From NCBI GenBank assembly GCA_002105175.1, contig MCGE01000004.1:310001-374000 (forward strand): DNA of 64,000 nucleotides, given 5' to 3'. Shown here one piece after another: positions 23,701 to 33,009 of the stretch. Within the stretch, counting starts at the first letter, position 1. Every line of letters begins with the position of its first letter. The translations under genes and the position numbers were made by a program. The DNA is from Absidia repens. Lineage: Eukaryota > Mucoromycota > Mucoromycetes > Mucorales > Cunninghamellaceae. The notes below the pieces were generated by a model. That model saw nothing but the letters and a program-made list of their open reading frames with translations. It made no database searches and was not told where the DNA came from.

Positions 23701-24531
23701 GGTGTTCACCAGGTGTTCCAGTTGCTTTTGGTAAATTGGGTTGTTGGTGTACAATGGGTTGGCTCTCCAGAGTCCGGGTCCAAACTTTGATTCCCCAAAA
23801 TTGAATGATACCGTAAGAATGGAGTGATCAGACCAGTTCCTTCGTAATGTTTCGATGTTGTTGTCCGTGATAGTGGGGATCAGACTGTTGCTGGCGTAGA
23901 AGTAGTCGATGGTAGAAACTATTTCACTGGAACGTTGATAGGTTGGAATCTCGGATCGATCGTGTAGGAGCATGCAGTTGTAAAAATGGTGATCCAGAAA
24001 GGCGAGCCATTCAGTAGATGTGGTGTATGAGAGATCGTCTCGAGTGAGAGAGTAATTGAAATCGCCGACAATAAGCAGTCTGTCTAGATCAATCCTTTGT
24101 TGTTGTGACGTAAGAAGTTCTTTGATGGACATGAATAATTGGCGGCGGGCTGAGTCTGGCGATGGTGTAGCGTAGATGTTGAGGAGATAGAAGGGTGTGT
24201 AGAATCCATGAGGGTGATGAACTTTGCATAATATAGTCCTGTTGGAGACTTCCGTGTTGTTGTGAGTGAGGTTGATTGGAGTGAGAAGGTAGTCCGCAGA
24301 GAACGATACAATGCCGCAATGTTGTGTCCAGATGGTTTGTTGGCTTTGGAAGAGTCTGTTGAGAGTGTCGATATGGTCCGGTGTGCAGTGTGTTTCTTGG
24401 AAGGCGTAGATTGTTGGAGGTTGAAGGCGTAGGTAACGAATGTAGTCAGATTGAGTTTGGGATGATGTGGTCTTCACTAAGCTATTGCAGTTTAATGAAG
24501 AGATGTGGCAGGTAAGTTTCGGACTAATCAT
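20752..24531 (-). CDS. LINE ORF2: endonuclease-reverse transcriptase
   Basis: 1259 residues. Residues 5-245 form an APE-type endonuclease (SSLNCNSL, FQETHC, VGDFNYSL, WSDHSILTV). The reverse transcriptase follows (about 480-780), with WRPISLINCDAKVFTRVVTRR, GFVPGRFI, LDQEKAYDRVHP, GLRQGDPLSPLLFNL and the catalytic LLAYADDICVF. Near the C-terminus a zinc-binding motif of zf-RVT type (CHLC, then H and C: C-x2-C-x8-H-x4-C) closes the protein. These domains perform target-primed reverse transcription. Its ATG overlaps the ORF1 stop as ATGA, suggesting termination-reinitiation. The frame is fully open, so the enzyme could be active. Confidence 0.96.
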   Translation of the reverse strand: MISPKLTCHISSLNCNSLVKTTSSQTQSDYIRYLRLQPPTIYAFQETHCTPDHIDTLNRLFQSQQTIWTQHCGIVSFSADYLLTPINLTHNNTEVSNRTILCKVHHPHGFYTPFYLLNIYATPSPDSARRQLFMSIKELLTSQQQRIDLDRLLIVGDFNYSLTRDDLSYTTSTEWLAFLDHHFYNCMLLHDRSEIPTYQRSSEIVSTIDYFYASNSLIPTITDNNIETLRRNWSDHSILTVSFNFGESKFGPGLWRANPLYTNNPIYQKQLEHLVNTFFTTEILDMTPQEQWDQLKLQCQTFTKKFGKKYVSWRCSTLRQLQRRRNRFLRTKPSPALRQQILPNWDALIHQLQQELTDIAAMKAGIRWREKGERSPKYLKAIHTTRTNQQYMSSLSTTAENISTTSDDPASLRAITRTFYQNLYTAEPVDDRMIDEFLDSATIPSRLTEQDHHRLTRPITMADLQTQAMRVNQTSSPGEDGFGYPFLSLLFSLPQLQSLCLQVYNQALDLGVFPASWQRIKVRLLPKKGDITNLRNWRPISLINCDAKVFTRVVTRRMAPLTDNLLNPYQTGFVPGRFIAENGMALKIIMEQSQLHNASGLGLLLDQEKAYDRVHPRYLHKCLRAFGFPRSLVTALVSLFFNNQVTVNVNGFFTDTIQQQRGLRQGDPLSPLLFNLALEPLLLSILHDSHFPGYVFPPHVPASLDPPPPVKLLAYADDICVFLQTPNHLDRLLYHLSCYSTVSNAKFNENKTEAFSLNGAQEDIWISKLEQHDIKVYHHRHSPSAFRYLGFPIFYTPYQQDRSLTKLLEGMSKQFQIYSQRNLSIKGRVTITNILVLSKLWYCLRLTPVPQTFFNKLRSLVHRFVWQKKTPMLSYVHLCRTKYDGGLALLDSPRQQLILQARWLKNLLVPSFHSSLITNMLHHHLSSAGPPDSPSLLPLLFPHLRYGALTSPRHVLSLIFKAFDGLRLDLDFTKATSDMCLHLPLTVFFSNISTNHWLLQKGHRKDQGHTFFVIDEILHCLRPKVDTDQRRYPRLLKHLLKDVLGGNIQLHDWAMDLITTRPVSTVTAPLADIIHWSVEPNQLLTTSFLRYVYPPFSTKSSPLSPAGTDIFWKAPMTPEARTIWYKILVGKVPLRHFLRQIGRSTSSLCHLCTTSFEDTLHFLVGCPTKNDVWTSVLGYFFPHLHFSIDCLYTIMTTLTWPSTIWNPSHLLVVIGTTLRCIWIGHWQSSIHDIPFQRQHLVKRAIRGTLHILTPLPLDD

Positions 24532-25976
24532 GAATAATAATTGGCAGGGGAGTTTTTGTTCCTGGGGGATCTGCGTGGGGGCGTTGGTGTCGATGGGTCG
24601 CTAGCAGTATATTGTCCATCAGTGGTGTCAGTAGTGGTGGCGGCGAGTTGTTGCTCGAAATCCATCTGTTGGGTTGAGTTGGAGCTGCTGTTCCCTGCTT
24701 CCGGTTGATCCTTTGTGGGTTCAGTCGAGACAGTGTTCCTTTCCTGCTCATAGTCCATTTGTTGAGTGGGAGTCTTGTGGCCGTTTGGGGTGGGTTGATT
24801 CTCGCTATCGGCAGCGGTCGTCGTGTCACCTTCGTAGTCGCCGTCATTCATTCCCGGATATGATTCATCTATCTCTTCATCGGAGTCGTTGTTGTGATCA
24901 TGGTGTTCCGTGGTTGTTGTTTGTGTTGCTCCTGGTGGTGTTGGTGTCGGTGTTGACGTGGGTTCAGGTTGTTGGTAATCGCTATGTTGATTGTTGATGT
25001 ATTGTGTCTCGGTCGGTTGGCGGTCCTTGATGGGGTTGTGTCTGGTAGAGGCTACAGGAGAGGGAGAACGGGGGGAAGGTGAGAGCACGCTAGTTTTCCG
25101 TTTTTTCTGTTCTAATTCTGTGTTCTTACGTGGGCATTCAAAAGAGCGATGACCAAAGTGTTTACAGGAGTAGCAGAGGATGCTGGCTTTGGATTTTTCA
25201 CATACGAACTTGGAATGGCCTTCTTCGTGGCAGTAGCGGCACCAAGTGGGCATAGCGGCCCATGTAGCGTGGAAGCTTTCTTCTTCGTTGCACCAGGAGA
25301 TCTTGTGGGTAAGAGTTCGAGTGGCTGCGCCGGATTCTGTGGCTGAGATGTCCAGGAGAGCATAACCAGTCCCCATGAAATACTGTGTTTGCGGTTCTAA
25401 AAGGATCCCAGCATCCAGGAGTTCGCCGTATGGTGCCAAACTTTGCTTCAATCCTGCAATGACCTTTTCTTTTTCTATCATGGGGAGATACGAGAGGGAA
25501 AGTTTCTTGATGTTGGTTGCGTCAGGGATAGATTTGCAGGGGAGAATGCGAATTGAGGTGTTCTTAGCTACATCGTTGTATACGATTCCGGTGTCTTTGA
25601 TGTTCTGGACGTCTGCTGTGGAGGTGGGATATACTTCAAGGTACGGTTGTTTGCCGTCCCTTTTTGGAATGGCGGCGAAGATGGTGTCGATGGGATATTG
25701 ATCTTTCAAAAGAGTCATATGATATTGCTGAGTCTTATCGGCGAGGGGTGTCATATCGAAGAAAAGGGCGCCTTCGGTTCGTGCTGTTTTCCAGATTCGA
25801 GTTGTCAGTTGGAGTTCACCTCCGCCATCCGAGGTGTGATGTGTTGGTTTGTTCATGAGGGATTCCCTCGTCTTCGCTACGACTTGAGCAAAGGTGCGGC
25901 GAGTGGTGGTGTTGCGTCCAGGAGGTTGATTTCCTGAATCGCTCATAGTATCCGAATTAAAAGGAGGAAGAGCCAT
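24528..25976 (-). CDS. LINE ORF1: Gag-like RNA-binding protein
   Basis: 482 residues. A central region (about 60-235) without strong motifs is followed by two perfect CCHC zinc knuckles, CRYCHEEGHSKFVC and CYSCKHFGHRSFEC (C-x2-C-x4-H-x4-C). The tail is long, hydrophilic and rich in Q, T, P and N. ORF1 proteins of this layout bind the element's RNA. A second Met 10 codons in (MSDSGNQ) could be the native start if the 5' end is truncated. The stop codon overlaps the ORF2 start by 4 nt. Confidence 0.93.
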   Translation of the reverse strand: MALPPFNSDTMSDSGNQPPGRNTTTRRTFAQVVAKTRESLMNKPTHHTSDGGGELQLTTRIWKTARTEGALFFDMTPLADKTQQYHMTLLKDQYPIDTIFAAIPKRDGKQPYLEVYPTSTADVQNIKDTGIVYNDVAKNTSIRILPCKSIPDATNIKKLSLSYLPMIEKEKVIAGLKQSLAPYGELLDAGILLEPQTQYFMGTGYALLDISATESGAATRTLTHKISWCNEEESFHATWAAMPTWCRYCHEEGHSKFVCEKSKASILCYSCKHFGHRSFECPRKNTELEQKKRKTSVLSPSPRSPSPVASTRHNPIKDRQPTETQYINNQHSDYQQPEPTSTPTPTPPGATQTTTTEHHDHNNDSDEEIDESYPGMNDGDYEGDTTTAADSENQPTPNGHKTPTQQMDYEQERNTVSTEPTKDQPEAGNSSSNSTQQMDFEQQLAATTTDTTDGQYTASDPSTPTPPRRSPRNKNSPANYYS

Positions 25977-25981
25977 GAATC

Positions 25982-25995
25982 AGTGATCAAAAAGA
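25982..25995. repeat. Target-site duplication, 5' side of LINE
   Basis: AGTGATCAAAAAGA, identical to 20404-20417. It marks the element's 5' boundary five bases from the ORF1 start codon. Confidence 0.9.
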
Positions 25996-26270
25996 AAGAG
26001 AGCCGAAAAAATAAAAAAAGCGGGAGAGAGAAAATAAATATTCCACGTGGGCGGGACGTGAAATATTTTTGTGGTTACTTTTTATTGACAACACAGATGG
26101 GCATTCATACACACATACACATATAAAATATTAAGAAAATGATGGTAAAACATACCGGTTTTATACACCAATAAAAAAATAAAATAATGATGAAGTAAAA
26201 ACTAACTAGATGATGAGACTATGAGAGAGGGTGATGGGAAGGGTAACAACAGAACATGTAAAATAAAACT

Positions 26271-28749
26271 CTAGTACACACGAGCAAATGGAGGCACGGC
26301 CTTGCATTCATCTTCATCCAAGGTATTGGGGGTCACCTTGCGGTAGCTGAGTTTGACATCACCATTTTCTTGATCTTGCCACGACAAGGTATGCTTCATC
26401 CATTTTTCATCATCACGGTCGGGGAAATCGTCACGGGCATGGGCACCACGGGATTCGGTACGCACAGCGGCGGCATGCATGGTTTGAGAAGCACAAGTCA
26501 ACAAGTTTTGAAGCTCCAAAGTTTCCACCAAATCTGTGTTCCAGATCATGCCACGGTCAGTCACCTTGACATCACGGAATGTGTTCCAGACCTTGTCGAT
26601 CTTGACACGGCCTTCGTCGAGTGTTTCTTGCGTACGGAAGACAGCAGCGTCCGATTGCATTACCTTTTGCATGTTGAGGCGGATATCGGCAGTTGACTTG
26701 TCACCATCGGCATTGCGTAAGTGGTCGAGATTTTCAATCGTCTTGGCACCGGCATCGGCAGCGAAGGGCTTCAGAGGGGTGTTGGGTTCCAAGGTTTCGG
26801 CAATATGATGAGCAACAGCACGGCCAAAGACGACAATGTCCAAGAGCGAGTTGGCACCCAAACGGTTAGCCCCATGCACAGACACGCAGGCAGCTTCACC
26901 AGCAGCGTATAACCCAGGGACCACCTTGTCTTCACCGTTTTCATCGACTTGCAAGACTTCACCGGTGTAGCGAGTAGGGATACCACCCATGTTGTAATGG
27001 ACTGTAGGCAACACAGGAATGGGTTCCTTGGTCACATCGACACCAGCGAAAATGGCAGCAGTTTCGGAAATACCGGGTAGACGTTCGTGGAGGACATCAG
27101 GAGGCAAATGGTGAAGTTGGAGATAAATGTGATCGTTTTCGGGACCAACACCACGGCCCGCCTTGATTTCCAGAGTCATCGCACGAGACACAACGTCACG
27201 AGAAGCAAGATCCTTGGCAGTGGGAGCATACCGTTCCATGAAACGTTCACCTTCGTTGTTGATCAAAATACCACCTTCACCACGAGAGCCTTCGGTAATC
27301 AAACAACCAGCACCGTAAATACCAGTGGGATGGAATTGGACGAATTCGAGATCTTGAAGAGGAAGACCAGCACGAGCAACCATGGCGTTACCGTCACCAG
27401 TACATGTGTGGGCAGAGGTACAGGAGAAGTAGGCTCGGCCGTAACCACCAGTAGCCAAAACAGTCTTGTGAGAACGGAAGCGGTGAAGCGTACCATCTTC
27501 CATGTTCAAGGCAATGACACCCTTACATTCCCCATCTTCCATAATCAAATCAAGGGCAAAGTATTCGATGAAGTAGTTGGTGTTGTGACGAAGTGATTGA
27601 CCATACAAGGTGTGAAGAATAGCATGGCCTGTACGATCAGCAACAGCAGCACAGCGATAGGCTTGACCACCTATATAATAAGAATAGAAAAAAATATTGG
27701 TGAGGGATTTGAAAAATAAAGTTGACTACTCTTTTTGGTAAGGTCACTGATTAGATATAGATCCATATCACTTAGGTACATCAAATCAGCTTTTCCTGAG
27801 GGGGGGGGAGTTTACCTTTGCCAAACTTCAAACTTTGACCACCAAAAGCACGTTGATAAATCTTGCCCTCTTCCGTTCGCGAGAATGGGACACCATAGTT
27901 TTCAAGTTCGTAGACGGTATGAGGAGCTTCACGGCACATGTAATGAATAGCATCTTGATCACCAAGCCAGTCAGACCCCTTGACCGTATCGTACATATGC
28001 CATCGCCAATCATCTTCCGTCATGTTACCAAGAGCAGCATTGATCCCACCCTATTCCCCCATCAGAATAAAAAGTTGAGTATTTGATTCATGCAGTTCAA
28101 AAAAAAAAACCCACGTTGACTTACTTGGGCAGCCACAGTGTGAGAACGTGTAGGAAACAACTTTGTAATACAAGCAGTGTTCAAACCAGCTTCAGCAAGA
28201 CCGAAAGCAGCACGAAGGCCAGCACCACCAGCACCAACAACAACAGCATCGTATTCGTGATCAATAATAGGGTATTTGCTAGCGATTGAACCCTATATAA
28301 AAAAACGAAAGAAGACCATGAGTATACACACTTCAAGGTTACCCTATCTTGTTGATTCATACTATTGTTTTTGATAACTTACTGAAGCTTCTTTAGCATT
28401 CAGGGGTTGCGAGGCCATGACTTGGAAAGCAGGTTTGGAATGATGAAGTCCACGAGTCGTCAGACGACCTACTGCACCTATTGTGATGTCCCAAATATAG
28501 AATCAGTATATTTCAGTCTAGTAAAATCCTATACCATCATATTGTCCATTTGTGCGCTATTTCAGATACTTACGGGTGGCGCGTACCTGTAAAACGATTG
28601 GTGAAGAGAATGGAGAAGTGAGAATAGGATTCACTTGATATTCATGAATCGGTTCAAAAAATAAATAACAAAAAAAAAGGGGGGCGGACCCCAAAAAAGG
28701 GATCATGTCAACTTACAGTAGCAGGCGAAGATTGTAACAGTTTCAACAT
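26271..28749 (-). CDS. SDH1: Succinate dehydrogenase flavoprotein subunit, mitochondrial
   Basis: Complex II subunit that oxidises succinate to fumarate with covalent FAD. Six exons (28749-28717, 28586-28574, 28477-28383, 28292-28125, 28050-27816, 27670-26271) give 647 residues, normal for the family. The N-terminus is a basic mitochondrial presequence. Then come the dinucleotide fold ([21 protein letters not shown]), the FAD-linkage region ([20 protein letters not shown]), the substrate region ([22 protein letters not shown]) and the C-terminal [14 protein letters not shown]. Exon 2 is a 13-nt microexon. Identity is firm. Confidence 0.98.
28574..28586 (-). other. SDH1: 13-nt microexon of SDH1
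   Basis: The sequence GTACGCGCCACCC is flanked by CAG and GTAAGT on the coding strand. Including it keeps the presequence in frame (T-V-R-A-T-R-A). It encodes four residues and one base. Confidence 0.8.
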
Positions 28750-29362
28750 GGTTGCCCTTGAGGAATTGTAAGAAAAAAAAAAAAAAAAAAAAAAAAGAGT
28801 GGGGAGTGGATAAATAATAAAGGAGAAAAAAATAAAAATAATTACACCACAAAAAGAGAAGTAAAAAAAGTGGACACACACACTTTTAATTGAATTGCCG
28901 ACAAGCGCCAAAAAATCTTTTGTACCCCTTGTCTAGCTCACATGGGTAAAAAATTGTTCTGGAAGAAAATCACATGTGATCCACTCAATATTTATTTTCT
29001 GTATATATGGGGGTTTTCAATAGGTACAATAGATAAATAGATTTGCGTATAAATGTAATAAAAAATGACTATAATATAATTCCTATAATGTGCATAGATT
29101 GAGGTGATTCATATAAAATGGGTGTTTGTCAAAGTGTGATAAAATAATCTATTTTTTGCTCAGTCAGTCAATTGGCCTTGTTTGCATGTTGTCTTAATTT
29201 TTAAATCCCGCTGTTTGACAGCTATGAGAGGAGAACAATAATAAATAGTTAGGAAAGGAATACAGACTATATATATTTAGATATAGTATAAAAAAAAACA
29301 TTTTACCTTTTCTCATATTTGTTTGCATAAATGTATTTAGATTGGATATGTCAGTACCAGGA
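28750..29362. other. Intergenic, SDH1 5' flank
   Basis: Contains the SDH1 promoter with a run of about 24 A near 28772-28795 in the 5' leader, and AT-rich sequence with TATATATT near 29268. No gene recognised. Confidence 0.5.
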
Positions 29363-30193
29363 TCAATGTCTGAAGTTCCTTTGTTGCTGTATTTTGTTTT
29401 CCAAAGACTCGACTTTTTTTTCCAATTGTCTGACTTGAAGCATAAGGTCATCATAGCCGGCTCTCATTTCTTTTTCCATGTCTGCTTTTCTTTGAGATTG
29501 TTGTTGTAGAGATGATACTGTAAGAGCTACTGATGAAGATGAAGATGAGGAAGATGCTGATGTTGGTGTTGGTGGGGCCAATGCTGGTATAGATGAGGGT
29601 ACAGATGATAAGGATGATAAAGAGAAGGATGAAAAAGAAGAAAAGGAGGAAGCCGCCAACGGTAAAAAAGAGCTTGTGTTCCTAAATGCATCCGTGCCAT
29701 CTCTTAAAAAGGCATTTCGAAGGGAGGCCAGGATGATATCAATGGTTGAGCATTCCCCTTTTAAGAAATCGAGTTGAGTTTCCAAATCTTGGATACGTGG
29801 TGGATCTTCAATCGGTTGTTGATGCACGATACTTGTTGTCCCTGAATCTTGTTCACTTGATGAAGGTTGATGATTTTGCTGGATTTCATTTACTTCGGCC
29901 GAGGACCACCGTGAAAGTTGTATCCCCTTCTTTTTTTTCCCACTATGGCCATGTGGTATAATACGATCCGCTTGGTGTGACATGATTTGATGGGAGCTAA
30001 TCTCACCACCACTGTGTTGATAACGCATGGATGACAAAGGTGATGAAGTTGGTGGTGGTGGTGGTGGTATAGATGCTGTTATAATATGATTGACTGGCAC
30101 TGATGAAGAAACTGTTGATGCTGTTGATGCTATTGATGTACGCGTTACAGGAGGCAAATCGTTGTTGTTACTATTATTCCATTCGTAACTCAT
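29363..30193 (-). CDS. Low-complexity protein with C-terminal coiled coil
   Basis: A single exon of 276 residues starting at the first ATG (MSYEWNNSNNN). The N-terminal half is disordered, rich in S, T, N, P and H, with a KKKKG patch near residue 90. A segment DLETQLDFLKGECSTIDIILASLRNAF (about 135-165) looks helical. A long serine-rich tract follows. The C-terminus is a predicted coiled coil (KADMEKEMRAGYDDLMLQV, then QLEKKVESLENKI). No family is recognised. The heptad pattern suggests an adaptor or complex subunit; that is inference only. Confidence 0.75.
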   Translation of the reverse strand: MSYEWNNSNNNDLPPVTRTSIASTASTVSSSVPVNHIITASIPPPPPPTSSPLSSMRYQHSGGEISSHQIMSHQADRIIPHGHSGKKKKGIQLSRWSSAEVNEIQQNHQPSSSEQDSGTTSIVHQQPIEDPPRIQDLETQLDFLKGECSTIDIILASLRNAFLRDGTDAFRNTSSFLPLAASSFSSFSSFSLSSLSSVPSSIPALAPPTPTSASSSSSSSSVALTVSSLQQQSQRKADMEKEMRAGYDDLMLQVRQLEKKVESLENKIQQQRNFRH

Positions 30194-31396
30194 GAACTTC
30201 AACTGTAATCATATAGTAAGAAAAAAAAAAAAAGACAAAGAAAAAAAAAATACTAAGAAAACAAATTGATTGAATGCGAATGAAATAGGTAACAGAAAGA
30301 AGGAAAGAAAAAGAAGAAAGAATATTGTTCTTTTATATGGATTTGATTTAATCCACCATCCAACCCCTCTACTTTCACTGCAAAACAAACTCACACTCCT
30401 TTTCTCTCCGCTCAAATTCAATAATAGCAATTATTGAAAACGCCACCAAAAGGTGAATCACATTATCTGTTTTACAAGGTGGCAAGTGCGATTTTTGTTA
30501 TATCATCCCTTGGCATTACAAACTTTAAGCTTTTTTGCATCACAGAAGACATCCCATGAAATGAAAAAAAGTTATTACCAGATTTGGACGTCTACCCGGT
30601 TGGTTGTGTCGTCCCTTTTTTTTTTTTTTTTTTTTTTTTGTCGAGCCAAAAAAAAAAAAAAAAAGGGTGATGCAGGATGATCATCAAAAATGCACATCCA
30701 TTGAAATAAAAATAAAATCACTGTTAATTTGATGATAATAATAAAAAGAAGACCTTCCATATATCATTATAGTGTACTATAAGCTTCTTCTGTCAATTTC
30801 AGTTTGTTGGGTTGTGGGGGGGATGGGATGAACGTTACGCCAATTACCATTCGTTGATGAAGCTCCGGAATGTCAGTGGGTAAATCATCCATAATCGTCC
30901 TATCCGCCAATAATAATATTGTTATTCTCATTCTTATTATAATTCCTGTTGGCATTGTTATTGGTGTCATTACTGCACATCACTTTGAGACGATTTTCAT
31001 CGTAGCTATGAAGACGCGTTGACTCAGGGAAGAAGATCTAACGGGGTTTTAAAAAGTTAAGGCAATGAAGTTTCCTTTTTGAATGCACATGCCTTTCGTG
31101 CGCTAGATCTTTGTATCATATTGTGATACTATATGATTGTTTAGACCAAAAAGAAAAAAAAAAGCTTAAATTTCTTCCTGTTTATGATTATTTATTGGAT
31201 AAAGGACATAATCAACCGTTTTGAGTTTTTGGTATGGTGACTTCGTTGACCTCCCCTTATTATTCATCTATCATCATTTAGCTCTAACATACACATGCAG
31301 AACCCTGTTGAATGCAGATGAACGCCCTTTTAGTAACTTATTTAGATATTCTTTGTGCTTAAAGCGTTGTGGCTCATTTCCCATTATTGATCATCC

Positions 31397-31429
<33 letters not shown>

Positions 31430-32170
31430 ACAGCACTGATTCTCCGCAAAGACTAAATATTATAATATATCAGCTGTAACACCGCTTTATACCTAACATT
31501 GACTATAAATAAATAAAAATCAATGACACGATACCGATCGAATACTTTTGGTCAATTTTCGATTATTATATTTTTCATTATCACATACTAAGTTGGGGAA
31601 TATGTAACATAAAAAAATACTCCTCGATCCTTCCATATTTATTGTGTGTGATCCTGCCACCTTTTTTTTTTTTTTTTTTTTTTCAATTAACCCATCGCCA
31701 CCCCCCCACTCATAATAATAATAACAATAAAAGTAATCACGATAAGGGTCTATAAAAATAAGCTGATGTTTTCAAATAGGCAAGAGTTGTATTAATGCAC
31801 CTTCAGTCCAGCATTCCGTCCATTGAACGTCATTTGATTAATAACATTCATTTTATTGTAAACAAACTATAAACATAGATCTACCACTAATAATACTATC
31901 ATTAATAAAGCTACCACTAAATACCGCACCCCGTCTTCATAGATACTAGCATCGAAAATGCAATCTTGAAAGGCATATGGGATCATATCACCACTGTCGT
32001 CAATATCATTGTCACCACCATGGCCTATCGTATGGTATAAAACCAATCCCTGTGTCAAAGTTCTGTCCCCGTGATCGAATTTCCTATTCCGTTTTCGATT
32101 CGCCTCCATGAAAATGACTGCAGCCCAAACAATAATAAAAGTTCTTTATTCAAACAGGATCCAGGTGTAA
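30194..32170. other. Intergenic, several T runs, possible gene fragments
   Basis: Contains T or A runs near 30617-30640, 30647-30664, 31400-31428 and 31663-31683. Two minus-strand open stretches look protein-like, 31384-31274 (36 codons from ATG) and 31037-30900 (45 codons after an acceptor-like TTAG). They cannot be joined into a confident gene. Confidence 0.4.
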
Positions 32171-32302
32171 TCAAGCACAATAAAGAAGCCAGAGTGCATA
32201 AATTAACATAGCTATCAACATCAAAGCAATGTATCTCGGTCCGTAAACTACGACACGACCCCACAGCGTAGATGAAAACAAAAAGTCAGTGATGATCGTC
32301 AT
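32171..32302 (-). CDS. 43-residue single-pass membrane protein (small ORF)
   Basis: A complete ATG-to-TGA frame of 43 codons. The ATG follows an A-rich leader, and an AATAAA lies 21 bases past the stop (32150-32145). The peptide has a short head (MTIITDFLF), a basic/aromatic stretch (WGRVVVYGPRYI) and one strong hydrophobic helix (ALMLIAMLIYALWLLYCA) ending at the C-terminus. The layout is typical of small ER or mitochondrial membrane subunits. No family is recognised. Codon structure, Kozak-like context and the poly(A) signal support it being real. Confidence 0.55.
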   Translation of the reverse strand: MTIITDFLFSSTLWGRVVVYGPRYIALMLIAMLIYALWLLYCA

Positions 32303-33009
32303 TTTTTTTTTTTGTTTTGTTTTGATATTTAAGCCTTACCTTTTTCTCGCTTGGTCCTTGAAATCAATTGCTATGCATACATAAATAGATTTTCGTCAAA
32401 TGGAAGATGATATACACTAGTCATCAGCAATGCCCTATAAAAATAGAAACTAGAAGCTCTTACTACCTGTACGTCCAATCATCGTCCCTTTTCCCCTGAC
32501 CTCCTCGATCACCAGTTATATACTTCTTTTTTTTCCTTTGCTTACGTAAATAGTTAGGTGCGCTTGAAACAAGAAAGCAGATTTGATCAGGATGAGCCAG
32601 AACAGTCACAGCATGGAGATTCATCACTTTCGTTCTTCGGTAGTGATAGGCATTTCTACAATAATAGAAATAATAATTAAGAAGTTGTGTTGGTTACTAG
32701 AAGCAATACACGTATACAAGAAGCTGGGTAGAAGCCTAATTTATGTTTACCTTATTTGCTAATTAAACGTATACCTTGATTTATGAAACGAGTTCCAAAC
32801 GTTTGTTGAGTCGGGCACCCCTCATTGTGATTTTCATGGTAGATATGGATAGAGAATTAAAGACACAAAAATAAAAAAAAAGAAAGGAGAGAAAATAATG
32901 AGAGAATTGCAATATACATTTTATAGAATCAAATAATAAAGATAATAATAGTAATAGTGGTAATAAAATACAGATATAATATGGAGAGAGGTGGGTGATA
33001 TACGCTACA
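32303..33009. other. Intergenic with a possible coding exon
   Basis: A minus-strand stretch 32654-32463 is open for 63 codons after an acceptor-like TTGTAG. It includes VMNLHAVTVLAHPDQICFLV and a basic run RKQRKKKKY. Neighbouring exons were not found, so it is recorded only as a possibility. Confidence 0.35.

Larger units (their letters stand above)
20418..25981 (-). mobile_element. Non-LTR retrotransposon (LINE), near full length
   Basis: Bounded by an exact 14-bp duplication (20404-20417 and 25982-25995). On the minus strand it has ORF1 (25976-24528), ORF2 (24531-20752), a 3' UTR with an AAATAA-type simple repeat (about 20565-20665) and a pure 22-nt poly(A) tail (plus-strand T, 20418-20439). 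No long terminal repeats are present. The element starts only 5 nt before the ORF1 ATG, so it is either slightly 5'-truncated or naturally almost leaderless. Both ORFs lack stops or frameshifts, which points to recent insertion. The clade is not assigned; endonuclease plus reverse transcriptase without a recognised RNase H suggests an L1-like type. Confidence 0.95.

Noticed and set aside
20752..25976. Many plus-strand and alternative-frame ORFs inside the LINE
   Set aside because: They overlap the endonuclease/RT and Gag-like frames and have no domain signal; shadows of the real ORFs.
26536..28289. Plus-strand ORFs opposite SDH1
   Set aside because: Antisense shadows of a strongly conserved coding sequence.
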